A stretch of 64,000 nucleotides of DNA, taken from assembly GCA_001028025.1 (NCBI GenBank), contig LDAQ01000007.1:1-64000 (forward strand), in the 5' to 3' direction. This DNA comes from Faecalicatena fissicatena. Lineage in GTDB: Bacteria; Bacillota; Clostridia; Lachnospirales; Lachnospiraceae. Numbering within the stretch: position 1 is the first letter of the stretch; each line of letters starts with the position of its first letter. Below, one piece after another: positions 44,217-53,209 of this stretch. A model generated the notes under the pieces. It made no database searches, was not told the DNA's origin, and saw nothing but the letters and a program-made list of their open reading frames with translations. The translations under genes and the position numbers were made by a program.

Positions 44217-45214
44217 TGGAAAACAGTAAAATAAATGGAAAATCCATAAAAAGGTTTGTTATTAACAACAATTTTGTAGTGGCATTTATTATATTGCTTG
44301 TGGTTTCGGCGTTGTTGTCTCCCAACTTTTTATCAGTGTCAAATTTTAATAATCTGGCGAAGCAGCAGGCAGCAGCTTTGTTGGTAGCTTTTGGCATGCT
44401 TTTTACACTGACAACCGGTGGTATTGATTTAGCAGTTGGCGCAAATGCATGTCTTTCCGGTATTGTCCTCGGTATGGCTATAGTGAAATGGGGATGGGAT
44501 GGCTTTGGCGGACTGATTGGCGCGATGGTTCTTGCGGTATTTGTGTCCTGTCTGGTAGGAAGTGTTAGTGGTGTGGTTATTTACTGTATGCATTTGCCGC
44601 CCTTTATTGTTACGCTGGCAATGCAGTTTTCTTTACGAGGCCTTTCCAATATGATTTCTAATGGCCAGCCGATAAGGGCTCTTACCGAGACGGAGGCTTA
44701 CAAAATGTTGGTTTCTTTTTCTAATCCCAATGCAAAATTTTTAGGGATTCCCATTCCTTTTGTTTTTGTGTTGATTGTGGCAATATTGCTAGGATTTGTC
44801 TTGAGGAAAACCAGCTATGGCCGGATGATTCTGGCAACCGGCAGCAATGAAGAAACAGTTCGCTTAGCCGGGGTCAATGTGTTGAAGTATCAGATTTCTG
44901 TGTATGTGATCAGTGGCTTTATGTGCGGCATTGCGGGGATTATGCTCTCTTCCAGGTCAAATGTATTCTCCCCGACAGCGGGGACAGATTATGAGATGAA
45001 CGCCCTGGCGGGAGCTGTAATTGGTGGAGCTAGTATGACCGGTGGTTCGGGAAGTGTTTTGGGTACCATCTTTGGCGTATTTATTTTAGCAATGCTGGAG
45101 AATGTCATGAATCTGATGGCGCTGCCTCCTTACCCACAGCAGGTAATCAAAGGAATCATCATCATACTCGCTGTATTCATGCAGGTGATTACTTCAAGGA
45201 CGAAAAAAGAATAA
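44216..45214 (+). CDS. Sugar ABC transporter permease, RbsC-like
   Basis: A 332-aa membrane protein with about eight to ten segments. Typical motifs are NLAKQQAAALLVAFGMLFTLTTGGIDLAVG (key part TTGGIDLAVG), HLPPFIVTLAMQ, and the ATGSNEETVRLAGVNV coupling loop. An in-frame GTG at 44213 overlaps the ATPase stop; the ATG at 44216 is chosen. It is the last gene of this importer operon and is followed by a terminator. Confidence 0.94.
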   Translation: MENSKINGKSIKRFVINNNFVVAFIILLVVSALLSPNFLSVSNFNNLAKQQAAALLVAFGMLFTLTTGGIDLAVGANACLSGIVLGMAIVKWGWDGFGGLIGAMVLAVFVSCLVGSVSGVVIYCMHLPPFIVTLAMQFSLRGLSNMISNGQPIRALTETEAYKMLVSFSNPNAKFLGIPIPFVFVLIVAILLGFVLRKTSYGRMILATGSNEETVRLAGVNVLKYQISVYVISGFMCGIAGIMLSSRSNVFSPTAGTDYEMNALAGAVIGGASMTGGSGSVLGTIFGVFILAMLENVMNLMALPPYPQQVIKGIIIILAVFMQVITSRTKKE

Positions 45215-45230
45215 TAGCACAATGTGGAAG

Positions 45231-45275
45231 AAAAGGGGTAGTTCAATTTATAGAGTTGCTCCTTTTTGTTTTTTG
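45231..45275 (+). terminator. Terminator after the first RbsC gene
   Basis: AAAAGGGGTAGTT pairs with AGTTGCTCCTTTT (13 bp with about four G-T pairs), followed by TGTTTTTT. Confidence 0.65.
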
Positions 45276-45622
45276 AATAAGCTGAAAATTGTATTAGAAA
45301 GGAGGGTGATTGAAGTAAAAGATGTAACATATAATCACATTTTTTACAATGAAAAATAGCATTATTTTTACGTTAGATTTATAAAATTTAAATGATTGAT
45401 AAAAAATATACAATGAAGTAAGGATAAATATAAAAAAATCGGCATAAATCCTTTTGGGGATGATTTTACAAAAAAGTGAGAGCATTTATGTTGAATGATG
45501 TTTACTTAAAATATTAAAATAATATCAGATGAAAAGCATGGCAGCTGTCAAAAAACATCTTTAAAGTAATAGAAAAATTTAATAGTGTCGTATTAAAAAA
45601 TAAGTTTAAATGGAGGAATATT
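45276..45622. other. Intergenic A+T-rich region before the long operon
   Basis: No gene is seen. It must hold the promoter of the long catabolic operon but no clear consensus boxes could be chosen with confidence. GGAGG near 45611-45615 is the ribosome binding site of the next gene. Confidence 0.5.
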
Positions 45623-46642
45623 ATGAGGAAAAATGGCAGGAAACTAATTGCAGTATTTCTTGCAAGTGCTATGACATTATCCATGGCTGGATGTGGGAAA
45701 TCTGGAGATGCTGGAGAACAAGGAACCACAAAGGAGACAAATGGAACTTATAATATGACATTCATCATGCCAACGAGAAATGAATTTAATACTGCTATGG
45801 AAGATGGGATGATGAAGTACTGTAAAGCAAATGGAATTTCCTTGGTAAGCCAGGATGCAAACCAGGACAGCAGCAAGTTAATTCAGTATGTAGAGACGTC
45901 TAAAAATCAAGGAGATGATGCGGTGGTAGTTCTTCCTATTGACAGTGAAACAATCCCCCAGATTGTTGAATCAGCAGGTGACATGAAAGTAGTTATTGTG
46001 AATCGCGCACCAGCAGATATGTCCGTTTTCTCTGGCAATCTTACATACGTTGGATCAAATGAACGTGAGGCTGGTACCTTTCAAGGTGAATTTGTTGCCA
46101 AAGCATTAAAAGAAAAAGGAGAGACTGTTGCAAAACCTATCATCCTTTTGGGCACAGTGGGGGCTGAAAACACGACAGCACGTACAGAATCCGCCAAACA
46201 GGCTCTTGAGGATGCAGGACTTAGCGTGGAGGTTGTCAATGAATTAGGGGCAAAATGGGAACGTTCAGAAGCGCTGACTATGATTCAGCCGCTGATTACA
46301 ACTGCTGATTACAACTGTATAATTGCAAATAATGATGCTATGGCTCTTGGTGCGGCGGAGGCGATTATTGCCGCAGGTATCGATCCGAAGTCCATTCCTA
46401 TAGTAGGGATTGATGCAACCGTTGATGGCCTTCAGGCGGTAGCGGACGGCACTCTTGCAATGACTGTATATCAGGATGCTATTGGGCAGGGGGCAGGTTC
46501 TATTGCTGCGGCAGTCAATATGCTAAAAGGTAATTCCAATATTGCAGAGGGTACTGATTATAGAGTGGATGAAGAAAACCCTAATATCGTATGGATTCCT
46601 TTCCAGCCAGTATATCCTGATAATGTAGAGGATTATCAATAA
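45623..46642 (+). CDS. Sugar ABC transporter substrate-binding lipoprotein, first gene of the long operon
   Basis: A 339-aa RbsB-like receptor, signal peptide with lipobox SMAGC. It is a clear relative of the orphan receptor at 26477: both have a PIDSETIPQ/T block, VNRAPAD/PDD, YVGS.E.EAG.FQGE, ENTTARTES/KRTES, and an end of PDNVEDYQ/IDNVADYE. The two therefore probably bind similar ligands. It is followed by a hairpin and then its own ATPase and permease genes, and heads a 17-kb catabolic operon whose enzymes likely act on the imported sugar. Confidence 0.93.
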   Translation: MRKNGRKLIAVFLASAMTLSMAGCGKSGDAGEQGTTKETNGTYNMTFIMPTRNEFNTAMEDGMMKYCKANGISLVSQDANQDSSKLIQYVETSKNQGDDAVVVLPIDSETIPQIVESAGDMKVVIVNRAPADMSVFSGNLTYVGSNEREAGTFQGEFVAKALKEKGETVAKPIILLGTVGAENTTARTESAKQALEDAGLSVEVVNELGAKWERSEALTMIQPLITTADYNCIIANNDAMALGAAEAIIAAGIDPKSIPIVGIDATVDGLQAVADGTLAMTVYQDAIGQGAGSIAAAVNMLKGNSNIAEGTDYRVDEENPNIVWIPFQPVYPDNVEDYQ

Positions 46643-46660
46643 TAAAACCTTATTTATGTG

Positions 46661-46695
46661 ATGTCTCCGACTGGAATCCTATTGGTCGGAGACAT
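46661..46695 (+). terminator. Intercistronic hairpin after the receptor gene
   Basis: ATGTCTCCGAC (46661-46671) pairs perfectly with GTCGGAGACAT (46685-46695). No T run follows, so it is more likely an mRNA-stability or attenuation element, giving more receptor than transporter. Confidence 0.65.
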
Positions 46696-46726
46696 ACGTT
46701 TCACGAATATGAAAGGAGGAATGAAT

Positions 46727-48235
46727 TTGAGTGAATATATTCTTGAGATGAGAGATATCGTCAAGAGTTTTCCAGGTGTGAAAGCATTGGATGGAGTACA
46801 GCTGATGGTTAAACCAGGAACTGTGCATACACTTATGGGAGAGAATGGAGCCGGCAAGTCTACGCTGATGAAGTGTCTGACTGGATTATATCATGCGGAT
46901 TCTGGAACAATCATCTACAATGGCAAAAAGGCAAACTACAAAAATGCACTGCAGTCTCTGGAAGATGGAATATCTATGGTACCACAAGAAATGTCACCAG
47001 TATTGGAACGCTCTGTTATTGAAAATCTTTGGTTGGGAAGGGAACCGAGGAAAATGGGTCTTGTAGATCACCAAAAGATGTTGAAAGATTCTGAAAAGAT
47101 TTTTGAAGAACTGGGCATGGATATTAATCCAAGAATCAAGATGAAGGAGATTTCCGTGGCAAAAATGCAGATGGTTGAGATTGCAAAAGCGGTTTCCAGA
47201 AATGCAAAAATTGTTATTATGGATGAGCCTACTTCTGCATTGACGGTTGCAGAGACAGAAGATCTTTTCCGGATTATAGAACAATTAAAAGAAGAGAATG
47301 TTGCTGTAATTTATATTTCACATAAAATGGAAGAAATTTTCCGGATTAGTGATGAAATATCAATCTACCGTGATGGACATTTTGTACACAGTGATCTTGC
47401 TAAGAATCTTGATACACAAAGCGTAATCGGCTATATGGTTGGACGTACAGTAAGTAATATGTTCCCGAAGACAGAGTGTGAAATTGGTGAAACGGTACTG
47501 GAGATAAAGAATCTTAATTCAGGAAGGGCGGTACAGAATGTATCTTTTGATTTGCATAAAGGAGAGATTCTGGGATTTGCAGGACTGGTAGGTGCTGGAC
47601 GCACAGAAGCTATGGAGGCAATCTTTGGTTTACGGGAAAAAACCGGTGGGATGATTATTAAAGAAGGCAAGGAAATTGTTATTAAATCTACACAAGACGC
47701 TATAAAAAATGGGATAGGGATGTTGACAGAAGATCGCAGAGGCAATGGGATTTTTGGTCTTCTGAATCTTATAGATAATAGTACAGTGGTCAACTGGAAG
47801 GCTTATGGCTTTCCAATGAAACATAAACAGATGATTGCAGATACAAAGGAATACATAAAAAAACTTAACATAAAGACGCCTTCTGAAAAAACAAAAATTC
47901 AGGATTTATCGGGAGGGAATCAGCAGAAAGTCTTGTTGGCAAGATGGATGCTCGTAAATCCAGAGATATTGATTATTGACGAACCAACAAAAGGGATTGA
48001 TGTCGGTGCCAAGGCAGAAATTCATGGATTAATTTCAGAGGTCGTGCAAAAGGGAAAGTCTGTGATTCTAGTTTCCTCAGAAATGCAGGAGGTCATGAGT
48101 GTAGCTGATCGAATCGTTGTCATGCATGAAGGGAAAGTAACCGGTATTTTGAGGCGTGATGAGTTCTCTCAGGAAGCGATTATGGGGCTGTCAATCAAGG
48201 AAGGCACGATGAAGGAGGAAGGCAATGAACAATAG
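46727..48235 (+). CDS. Sugar ABC transporter ATPase, RbsA-like, tandem; probable TTG start
   Basis: A 502-aa (from 46727) two-domain ATPase. Walker A GENGAGKST, Q loop MVPQEMSPVLERSVIEN, Walker B IVIMDEPTSAL and YISHKMEE in the first half; GLVGAGRTE, LSGGNQQKV, LIIDEPTKGIDVGAK and SSEMQE in the second. AAGGAGG at 46713-46719 leaves one base before the ATG at 46721 but seven before the in-frame TTG at 46727, so TTG is the likelier start, giving SEYILEMRDIVKSF. It energises the permease at 48225 for sugar uptake. Confidence 0.93.
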   Translation: MSEYILEMRDIVKSFPGVKALDGVQLMVKPGTVHTLMGENGAGKSTLMKCLTGLYHADSGTIIYNGKKANYKNALQSLEDGISMVPQEMSPVLERSVIENLWLGREPRKMGLVDHQKMLKDSEKIFEELGMDINPRIKMKEISVAKMQMVEIAKAVSRNAKIVIMDEPTSALTVAETEDLFRIIEQLKEENVAVIYISHKMEEIFRISDEISIYRDGHFVHSDLAKNLDTQSVIGYMVGRTVSNMFPKTECEIGETVLEIKNLNSGRAVQNVSFDLHKGEILGFAGLVGAGRTEAMEAIFGLREKTGGMIIKEGKEIVIKSTQDAIKNGIGMLTEDRRGNGIFGLLNLIDNSTVVNWKAYGFPMKHKQMIADTKEYIKKLNIKTPSEKTKIQDLSGGNQQKVLLARWMLVNPEILIIDEPTKGIDVGAKAEIHGLISEVVQKGKSVILVSSEMQEVMSVADRIVVMHEGKVTGILRRDEFSQEAIMGLSIKEGTMKEEGNEQ

Positions 48236-49217
48236 GAAAACAGCAGTAACAAATAAAGAATTTATTTCTCAAAATGCAATTTGGCTGATTCTGGTAGTGC
48301 TTATCATTGTGATGAGTATTGCAAATCCTAAATTTTTGACGGCAAATAATCTGGTTACGCTTCTTACGGGGGAAGCATGTAAGGGAATTATTGCATTTGG
48401 TATTATGTTTTGTATTTTGTCAAAAGGAATAGATATATCGACAGGTTCGGCTGCGGCGTTTGTCGGTGTAGTTGCAGGCGCTCTTGTGCAGCGTTCAGAT
48501 TATGCACAACGTATTTTTGGGAACTTTGGTGCGACTAGTATTTGGATAGGTATTTTGGCCGGTATTTTAATTGGAATTATCATTGGCGTGATTAATGGTG
48601 CGTTGATTGCCTATACCCATATTCCTCCTTTTATTGCTACGATGGGCATGCAGCTGATTTTAAGAGCGCTAGCCAAGGTGGTTGCAGACCGCCCAGTATC
48701 CAATCTGCCGGAAAGTTTCCGATACTTTGGTTCTGGATATGCTGGACCGATTCCTGTTATTGTCATTGTATTCTTTGTTTTCTTTGTTATCTCGGCAATT
48801 CTTTTGACGCAGACCAGATTTGGCAAAGGAGTATATGCTGTTGGTGGGAACGATAATGCTGCCAGAGCAGCTGGCATTAATGTTGAAAAAACGCTTGTTC
48901 TTACTTATGCGTGGTGTGGTATTTGTGCGGCAGTTGCGGGAATATGCCTTGCAGGAAGAGCGGGCTCTATAGACCCTTCTAGTACAGGCCTTAATTATGA
49001 ATTCGATGCCATTGCGGCGGCGACTGTTGGAGGTACGTCCCATACAGGCGGTATTGCCAGAATTTCTGGTGTTCTTTGTGGTATTTTGATTCTGGGTGTT
49101 GTAAACAATGGTTTGGTTATGATGAAGGTTGATGATAATATGACCAATATTGTGAAAGGTGCTATTATTATCGGTTCTGTTGTTTTGGATATGAGAAAAA
49201 ATAAGAAGAAAATTTAG
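48225..49217 (+). CDS. Sugar ABC transporter permease, RbsC-like
   Basis: A 330-aa permease with about eight to ten segments. It has ILSKGIDISTGSAAAFVGVV in the region of the family's TGGIDLS motif, AYTHIPPFIATMGMQ, and AVGGNDNAARAAGINV for the coupling loop. Its start overlaps the end of the ATPase gene by 11 bases. The enzymes that follow, after 18 bases, should act on the imported sugar. Confidence 0.94.
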   Translation: MNNRKTAVTNKEFISQNAIWLILVVLIIVMSIANPKFLTANNLVTLLTGEACKGIIAFGIMFCILSKGIDISTGSAAAFVGVVAGALVQRSDYAQRIFGNFGATSIWIGILAGILIGIIIGVINGALIAYTHIPPFIATMGMQLILRALAKVVADRPVSNLPESFRYFGSGYAGPIPVIVIVFFVFFVISAILLTQTRFGKGVYAVGGNDNAARAAGINVEKTLVLTYAWCGICAAVAGICLAGRAGSIDPSSTGLNYEFDAIAAATVGGTSHTGGIARISGVLCGILILGVVNNGLVMMKVDDNMTNIVKGAIIIGSVVLDMRKNKKKI

Positions 49218-49235
49218 AAGGTATGGTGCGAGACT

Positions 49236-50027
49236 ATGAAATATGCAATTAATATTGAACCATTATATCCCGACTTAGACTTTTATGAAAAAATCAAACG
49301 TGTGAAAGCGGCAGGTTTTGATGAAATTGAGTTTTGGGGATGGTATGGTAGAGATGTGGATCAGATTAAAAAAATATGTAAAGAAAATGAAGTGAAAATC
49401 TCAGCTTTTTGTGCAACTTCGACCTATTCCATGTGTGACAGAGCAAATTCAGATAATGCTGTTAACTGGGTAAAAGAGACTATACAAACCGCAAAGCATT
49501 TGGAATGTGATACTTTGATTGTATTTCCGAATCACTTTACAGAGTATGGGGCAGCGGATTTTAGAAAATATTACAGTCATTCAGAGATGGCAGCAAGCAT
49601 TGTCCGTAATTTTATGATTCTTGCCCCCATACTGGAAAAAGAAGGAATTACATTACTTTTGGAACCTCTTCATAATCAGGGAGATGATAAGGGGATGAGT
49701 ATTACCCACACGAAGGAAGGGGCAGATATCATTCGAACAGTGGGATCGCCAAATATAAAGTTGTTATGTGATTTTTATCATATGCAGCTGATGCATGGAA
49801 ATTTATTGCCAAATTTCCTGACAAATATGGATATTGTCCCTTATGTTCATATAGCTGATGCACCGGACCGTTTTGAACCGGGTACAGGCGAGATTAATTA
49901 TGAGTTTATTTTGAGTGAAATGAAGAAAAGTGGATTTAATGGAATTGTCTGCTATGAGTTTTTTCCACAGGGCGACACAGAAAAAGCGCTGAAGGTGGCG
50001 AAGGAATTAAGCAACAAAATTGGATAG
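49236..50027 (+). CDS. Hydroxypyruvate isomerase-like TIM-barrel sugar isomerase
   Basis: A 263-aa protein of the xylose isomerase-like superfamily close to the hydroxypyruvate isomerase (Hyi/OtnI) group. Metal-ligand motifs are LLLEPLHNQGDD (Glu), LLCDFYHMQLMHGN (Asp/His), VHIADAPDRFEPGTGEINY (His and substrate loop) and CYEFFP (Glu). It should isomerise a keto-sugar or hydroxy acid made or imported in the pathway. It follows the permease gene by 18 bases. Confidence 0.88.
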   Translation: MKYAINIEPLYPDLDFYEKIKRVKAAGFDEIEFWGWYGRDVDQIKKICKENEVKISAFCATSTYSMCDRANSDNAVNWVKETIQTAKHLECDTLIVFPNHFTEYGAADFRKYYSHSEMAASIVRNFMILAPILEKEGITLLLEPLHNQGDDKGMSITHTKEGADIIRTVGSPNIKLLCDFYHMQLMHGNLLPNFLTNMDIVPYVHIADAPDRFEPGTGEINYEFILSEMKKSGFNGIVCYEFFPQGDTEKALKVAKELSNKIG

Positions 50028-50080
50028 GTATCTTTGATAATGATAGAGCAGAAATGCAAGATTAGGAAGGAGAAACGGAT

Positions 50081-51220
50081 ATGAAAAAAATAAGATATGG
50101 AATGGTCGGAGGAGACTTGAAAGCATTAATTGGTGAAGTACATAGAAAGGGGATTGCTTTTGATCCTCGCGTTGAATTAGTTTGCGGCTGTTTTTCTGCA
50201 ATTGATGAATTGAATCTGGAGTGTGCCGACTACTATAGTGTGGATCAGGATAGGGTTTACTTCGATTATAAGGATATGGTAGCTGAGGAAGCTGGTAATA
50301 TTGATTTTGTTTCCATCTGCACACCGAATTTTGTACATTATGAAATTTCCAAAGCGTTTTTGGAGGCAGGCGTCAATGTAATGTGTGAAAAACCGCTTTG
50401 CTTTACTGTTGAGGAAGCGGAAGAATTAGCGGCTATTGCAGAGGAGAAGAATCTTTTGTTTGCAGTGAATTATTGCTATTCTGGTTATCCTATGGCAAAG
50501 GTCATGAAAGAGATGATTGCGCAGGGCGAAATTGGAGACGTTATTTCTGTAATTGGTGAGTATAGTGCAGGATGTTTTCTGGATGTGCTTCATGAAAAGG
50601 GCGAGACTTCTAAATTCTGGCGTTCTGATCCGAAGTTTTCAGGGATATCCAATACATTGGCCGACGATGGTACACATATCGAACATTTTGTCAACTATGT
50701 GACAGGATTGAAAGTAAAACGCGTGGCGGCTACAGTTGACCGATTTGGTAAAGCACTGGATTTCAATGACAATATCTTGGTTGAATTTGACAACGGTGCA
50801 CACGGCGCATATTGGTTTTCTCAGGTAGCCTGCGGGAAATCTAACGAGATGGTATTCCGCGTATATGGTACGGAAGGCTCCATGGAATGGTATCAGGTTC
50901 GACCTGATGATGTGATATTTAACAAACGAGGTGAGGCTACAAGGATACTCTCTCGTGCAGGTGTGGGAATAAACCCAGAAGCTGCGGCAAAAGCAAAGTT
51001 CCGTATTCCTTTTGGACATCCGGAAGGATATTATGTTGCAGAGGCTAATATTTACCGTGCATTTATCAGTGCGGTGATGAAAATGCGGGACGGTGAAGAA
51101 TTACTGGAAGAAGATTTGGATTTTCCGGATGTGAATACAGGTGTTTCTGGTGTCAAGTTTGTACATGCGGTAATTGAAAGCGGTGACAATGATTCAAAAT
51201 GGATTGAAATTGAAGAGTAA
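50081..51220 (+). CDS. Gfo/Idh/MocA-family oxidoreductase
   Basis: A 379-aa NAD(P)-dependent sugar or inositol dehydrogenase. The N-terminal Rossmann fold begins MKKIRYGMVGGDLKALIGEVHR, quoted here as its key residues GMVGGD. The catalytic Lys is in VMCEKPLCFT (CEKP motif), and the C-terminal alpha/beta domain has DDGTHIEHFVNYVTG with the active-site His. It sits among isomerase, alcohol dehydrogenase and transketolase genes and likely oxidises a hydroxyl of the imported sugar to a ketone. The substrate is unknown. Confidence 0.92.
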   Translation: MKKIRYGMVGGDLKALIGEVHRKGIAFDPRVELVCGCFSAIDELNLECADYYSVDQDRVYFDYKDMVAEEAGNIDFVSICTPNFVHYEISKAFLEAGVNVMCEKPLCFTVEEAEELAAIAEEKNLLFAVNYCYSGYPMAKVMKEMIAQGEIGDVISVIGEYSAGCFLDVLHEKGETSKFWRSDPKFSGISNTLADDGTHIEHFVNYVTGLKVKRVAATVDRFGKALDFNDNILVEFDNGAHGAYWFSQVACGKSNEMVFRVYGTEGSMEWYQVRPDDVIFNKRGEATRILSRAGVGINPEAAAKAKFRIPFGHPEGYYVAEANIYRAFISAVMKMRDGEELLEEDLDFPDVNTGVSGVKFVHAVIESGDNDSKWIEIEE

Positions 51221-51254
51221 CAAATAAATTTAAAATAAGAAAGAAGGAAAGAAA

Positions 51255-52304
51255 ATGAAATCTGTAATTTACAAGGGACCTGGAGAATTTACAATTGAAG
51301 ATCGTCTGGAACCATCTATACAGAATGTAGATGATATAAAAATTAAAGTGCTTGGTGTTGCTATCTGCGGTACGGATATTAATATTTTCGCAACACCTCA
51401 AAAACATCCATGCAGATCTGGAATTATTTTTGGCCACGAATTCTGTGGTCAGGTTGTGGAGGTTGGAAGTGCTGTTACTAATTTAAAACCAGGGGATAAA
51501 GTTATCGTGGATCCTCATGGACCTTGCGGATATTGTGATGCATGCCTTGCTGGCTGGCCAGAGAGGTGTGAGAATCTCTATTTACATGAGCCAGGCTTTG
51601 AGGGACAGGCGAATGCCATGGGTGTGTTTAAAGATGGGGGCCTTACCAGTTATACTATTATTCCAAATAAATTTGCCTACAAGATTGCTGACGATACACC
51701 TGCTGAGTTGATGGCTCTGGCAGAACCGCTGGAATGCTGTGGATATTCTATCGAGAAGCTGAATATCCATGTGGGAGATACAGTGTGTGTGTTGGGTGCA
51801 GGACCGATTGGACAACTGTATACTGCGTTGGCTAAAGCCAACGGTGCTTCTAAAATTATTGTTTCTGAACCGATTGAATACAGGAGGAAAAAGGCTCTTG
51901 AGATTGGGGCTACCAGGGTAGTGGATCCCAATAAGGAAGATATTGTCCAGGTTTGTATGGAAGAGACAGACGGTGTTGGAGTAGATCATTGTATTGAAGC
52001 GGTTGCTGCAATGCTTATGGATGCCATTGAATGTGTTCGTGCAAGAGGAAAAGTGCTCCAGTGCGGTCATGATGAAACTGCAGTAGCACCTGTACGGGTA
52101 GGAGAGGTTCTTAAGAAAGAAGTGGAGATTCACGGTGTATTTCTTGGAAAATATTATATGGCGAAGGCAGCGCGTATCATAGAGAGTGGTGTTTTGCCTT
52201 TGGAGAAAATTGTGACGCATACCTTCCCTATTTCCGAGTACGGAAAAGCGTTAGATTTAGCTCGCAGTGGCCAGTGCGTTAAGGTGGTCGTTATCCCTGA
52301 ATAA
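51255..52304 (+). CDS. Zinc-dependent medium-chain alcohol (polyol) dehydrogenase
   Basis: A 349-aa dehydrogenase of the sorbitol/threonine dehydrogenase-like group. The catalytic zinc site has C38 and the HE pair H61/E62; the structural zinc site has C91, C94, C97 and C105. The NAD-binding motif is LGAGPIG. It would oxidise a polyol or secondary alcohol in the sugar pathway. Short spacing to both neighbours places it in the long operon. Confidence 0.93.
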   Translation: MKSVIYKGPGEFTIEDRLEPSIQNVDDIKIKVLGVAICGTDINIFATPQKHPCRSGIIFGHEFCGQVVEVGSAVTNLKPGDKVIVDPHGPCGYCDACLAGWPERCENLYLHEPGFEGQANAMGVFKDGGLTSYTIIPNKFAYKIADDTPAELMALAEPLECCGYSIEKLNIHVGDTVCVLGAGPIGQLYTALAKANGASKIIVSEPIEYRRKKALEIGATRVVDPNKEDIVQVCMEETDGVGVDHCIEAVAAMLMDAIECVRARGKVLQCGHDETAVAPVRVGEVLKKEVEIHGVFLGKYYMAKAARIIESGVLPLEKIVTHTFPISEYGKALDLARSGQCVKVVVIPE

Positions 52305-52336
52305 GCTAAAAAAATTATAAAAAGGAGAGTGTAGAA

Positions 52337-53209
52337 ATGGCTGATAAAAAAGAAGTATTACGTTTGCAGGAACTCGCGTATCAGGAGAGAGTAAACCTGT
52401 GTAAGCTTTGTGAATCCTATGATGGAAATATTCATATGGGTGGTGATATGTCTATGACAGATGTTCTTATTTGTCTATTCCATCACACAATGATTGTAGA
52501 TCCAGACAATATCAAAATGCCCACAAGAGATCGTTTCATCTTAAGTAAAGGTCACGGTGCTGTCTGCATGTATATAGCTATGGCACTTAGAGGTTTCTTT
52601 GATTATGACGAAATTGTGAGAACCTATGGTAAATTGGACAGTGCATACGGACAGCATCCCTGTAAAGTTCGGCTTCCCGGTGTAGAAACTTCCACTGGTT
52701 CTTTAGGACATGGACTTTCTATCTGTGTAGGTATGGCTGCGGCGGCCAGAGAAGCTGGTCAGAAGCATCGCATATTTTGCATGATGGGAGACGGCGAGAC
52801 CTGTGAAGGTTCTGTTTGGGAGGCGGCGATGGGAGGCCATGCCCTTGGGCTTGGAAATCTTGTTGCAATTGTTGACCGTAACAAGCAGTTGATGACCAGC
52901 TTCAGTGAGGAGTCTATGAAAATGGAATCCTACGCCGATAAATGGAGAGCTTTTGGCTGGAATGTCATTGAGATTGATGGACACGATATGAATGAGATTG
53001 TGGATACGTTTGATAATCTTCCGTCTTCCGATTCCGACGTACCAACGTTGATTGTATCTAATACAGTGAAGGGGAAATATATTTCCTTCATGGAAAAACA
53101 AATAAAGTGGCATGCAGGAAGTTTTAGTAAAGAAAATCTTGATCAGGCCTTGGCAGATTTAAAGGCCGTTTTTGAAGAGCAGAAAAAGGAGGCGCAGTTA
53201 TGTCAATAA
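52337..53209 (+). CDS. Transketolase N-terminal (pyrophosphate-binding) subunit
   Basis: A 290-aa subunit carrying the TPP pyrophosphate domain. It has SKGHG-type RFILSKGHGAVCMY, and GDGETCEGSVWEAAM with the NRNK-type end of the motif in VDRNKQL. Together with the next gene it makes a whole split transketolase that moves a two-carbon ketol unit between sugars. There is no sugar kinase in the operon, so the donor may be a non-phosphorylated ketose. Start ATG at 52337 has GGAG upstream; it overlaps the next gene by 10 bases. Confidence 0.93.
   Translation: MADKKEVLRLQELAYQERVNLCKLCESYDGNIHMGGDMSMTDVLICLFHHTMIVDPDNIKMPTRDRFILSKGHGAVCMYIAMALRGFFDYDEIVRTYGKLDSAYGQHPCKVRLPGVETSTGSLGHGLSICVGMAAAAREAGQKHRIFCMMGDGETCEGSVWEAAMGGHALGLGNLVAIVDRNKQLMTSFSEESMKMESYADKWRAFGWNVIEIDGHDMNEIVDTFDNLPSSDSDVPTLIVSNTVKGKYISFMEKQIKWHAGSFSKENLDQALADLKAVFEEQKKEAQLCQ

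Noticed and set aside
51582..52220. 212-aa minus-strand frame over the zinc dehydrogenase gene
   Set aside because: Antisense shadow rich in Cys, His, Phe and Asn; the plus-strand dehydrogenase has complete catalytic motifs.
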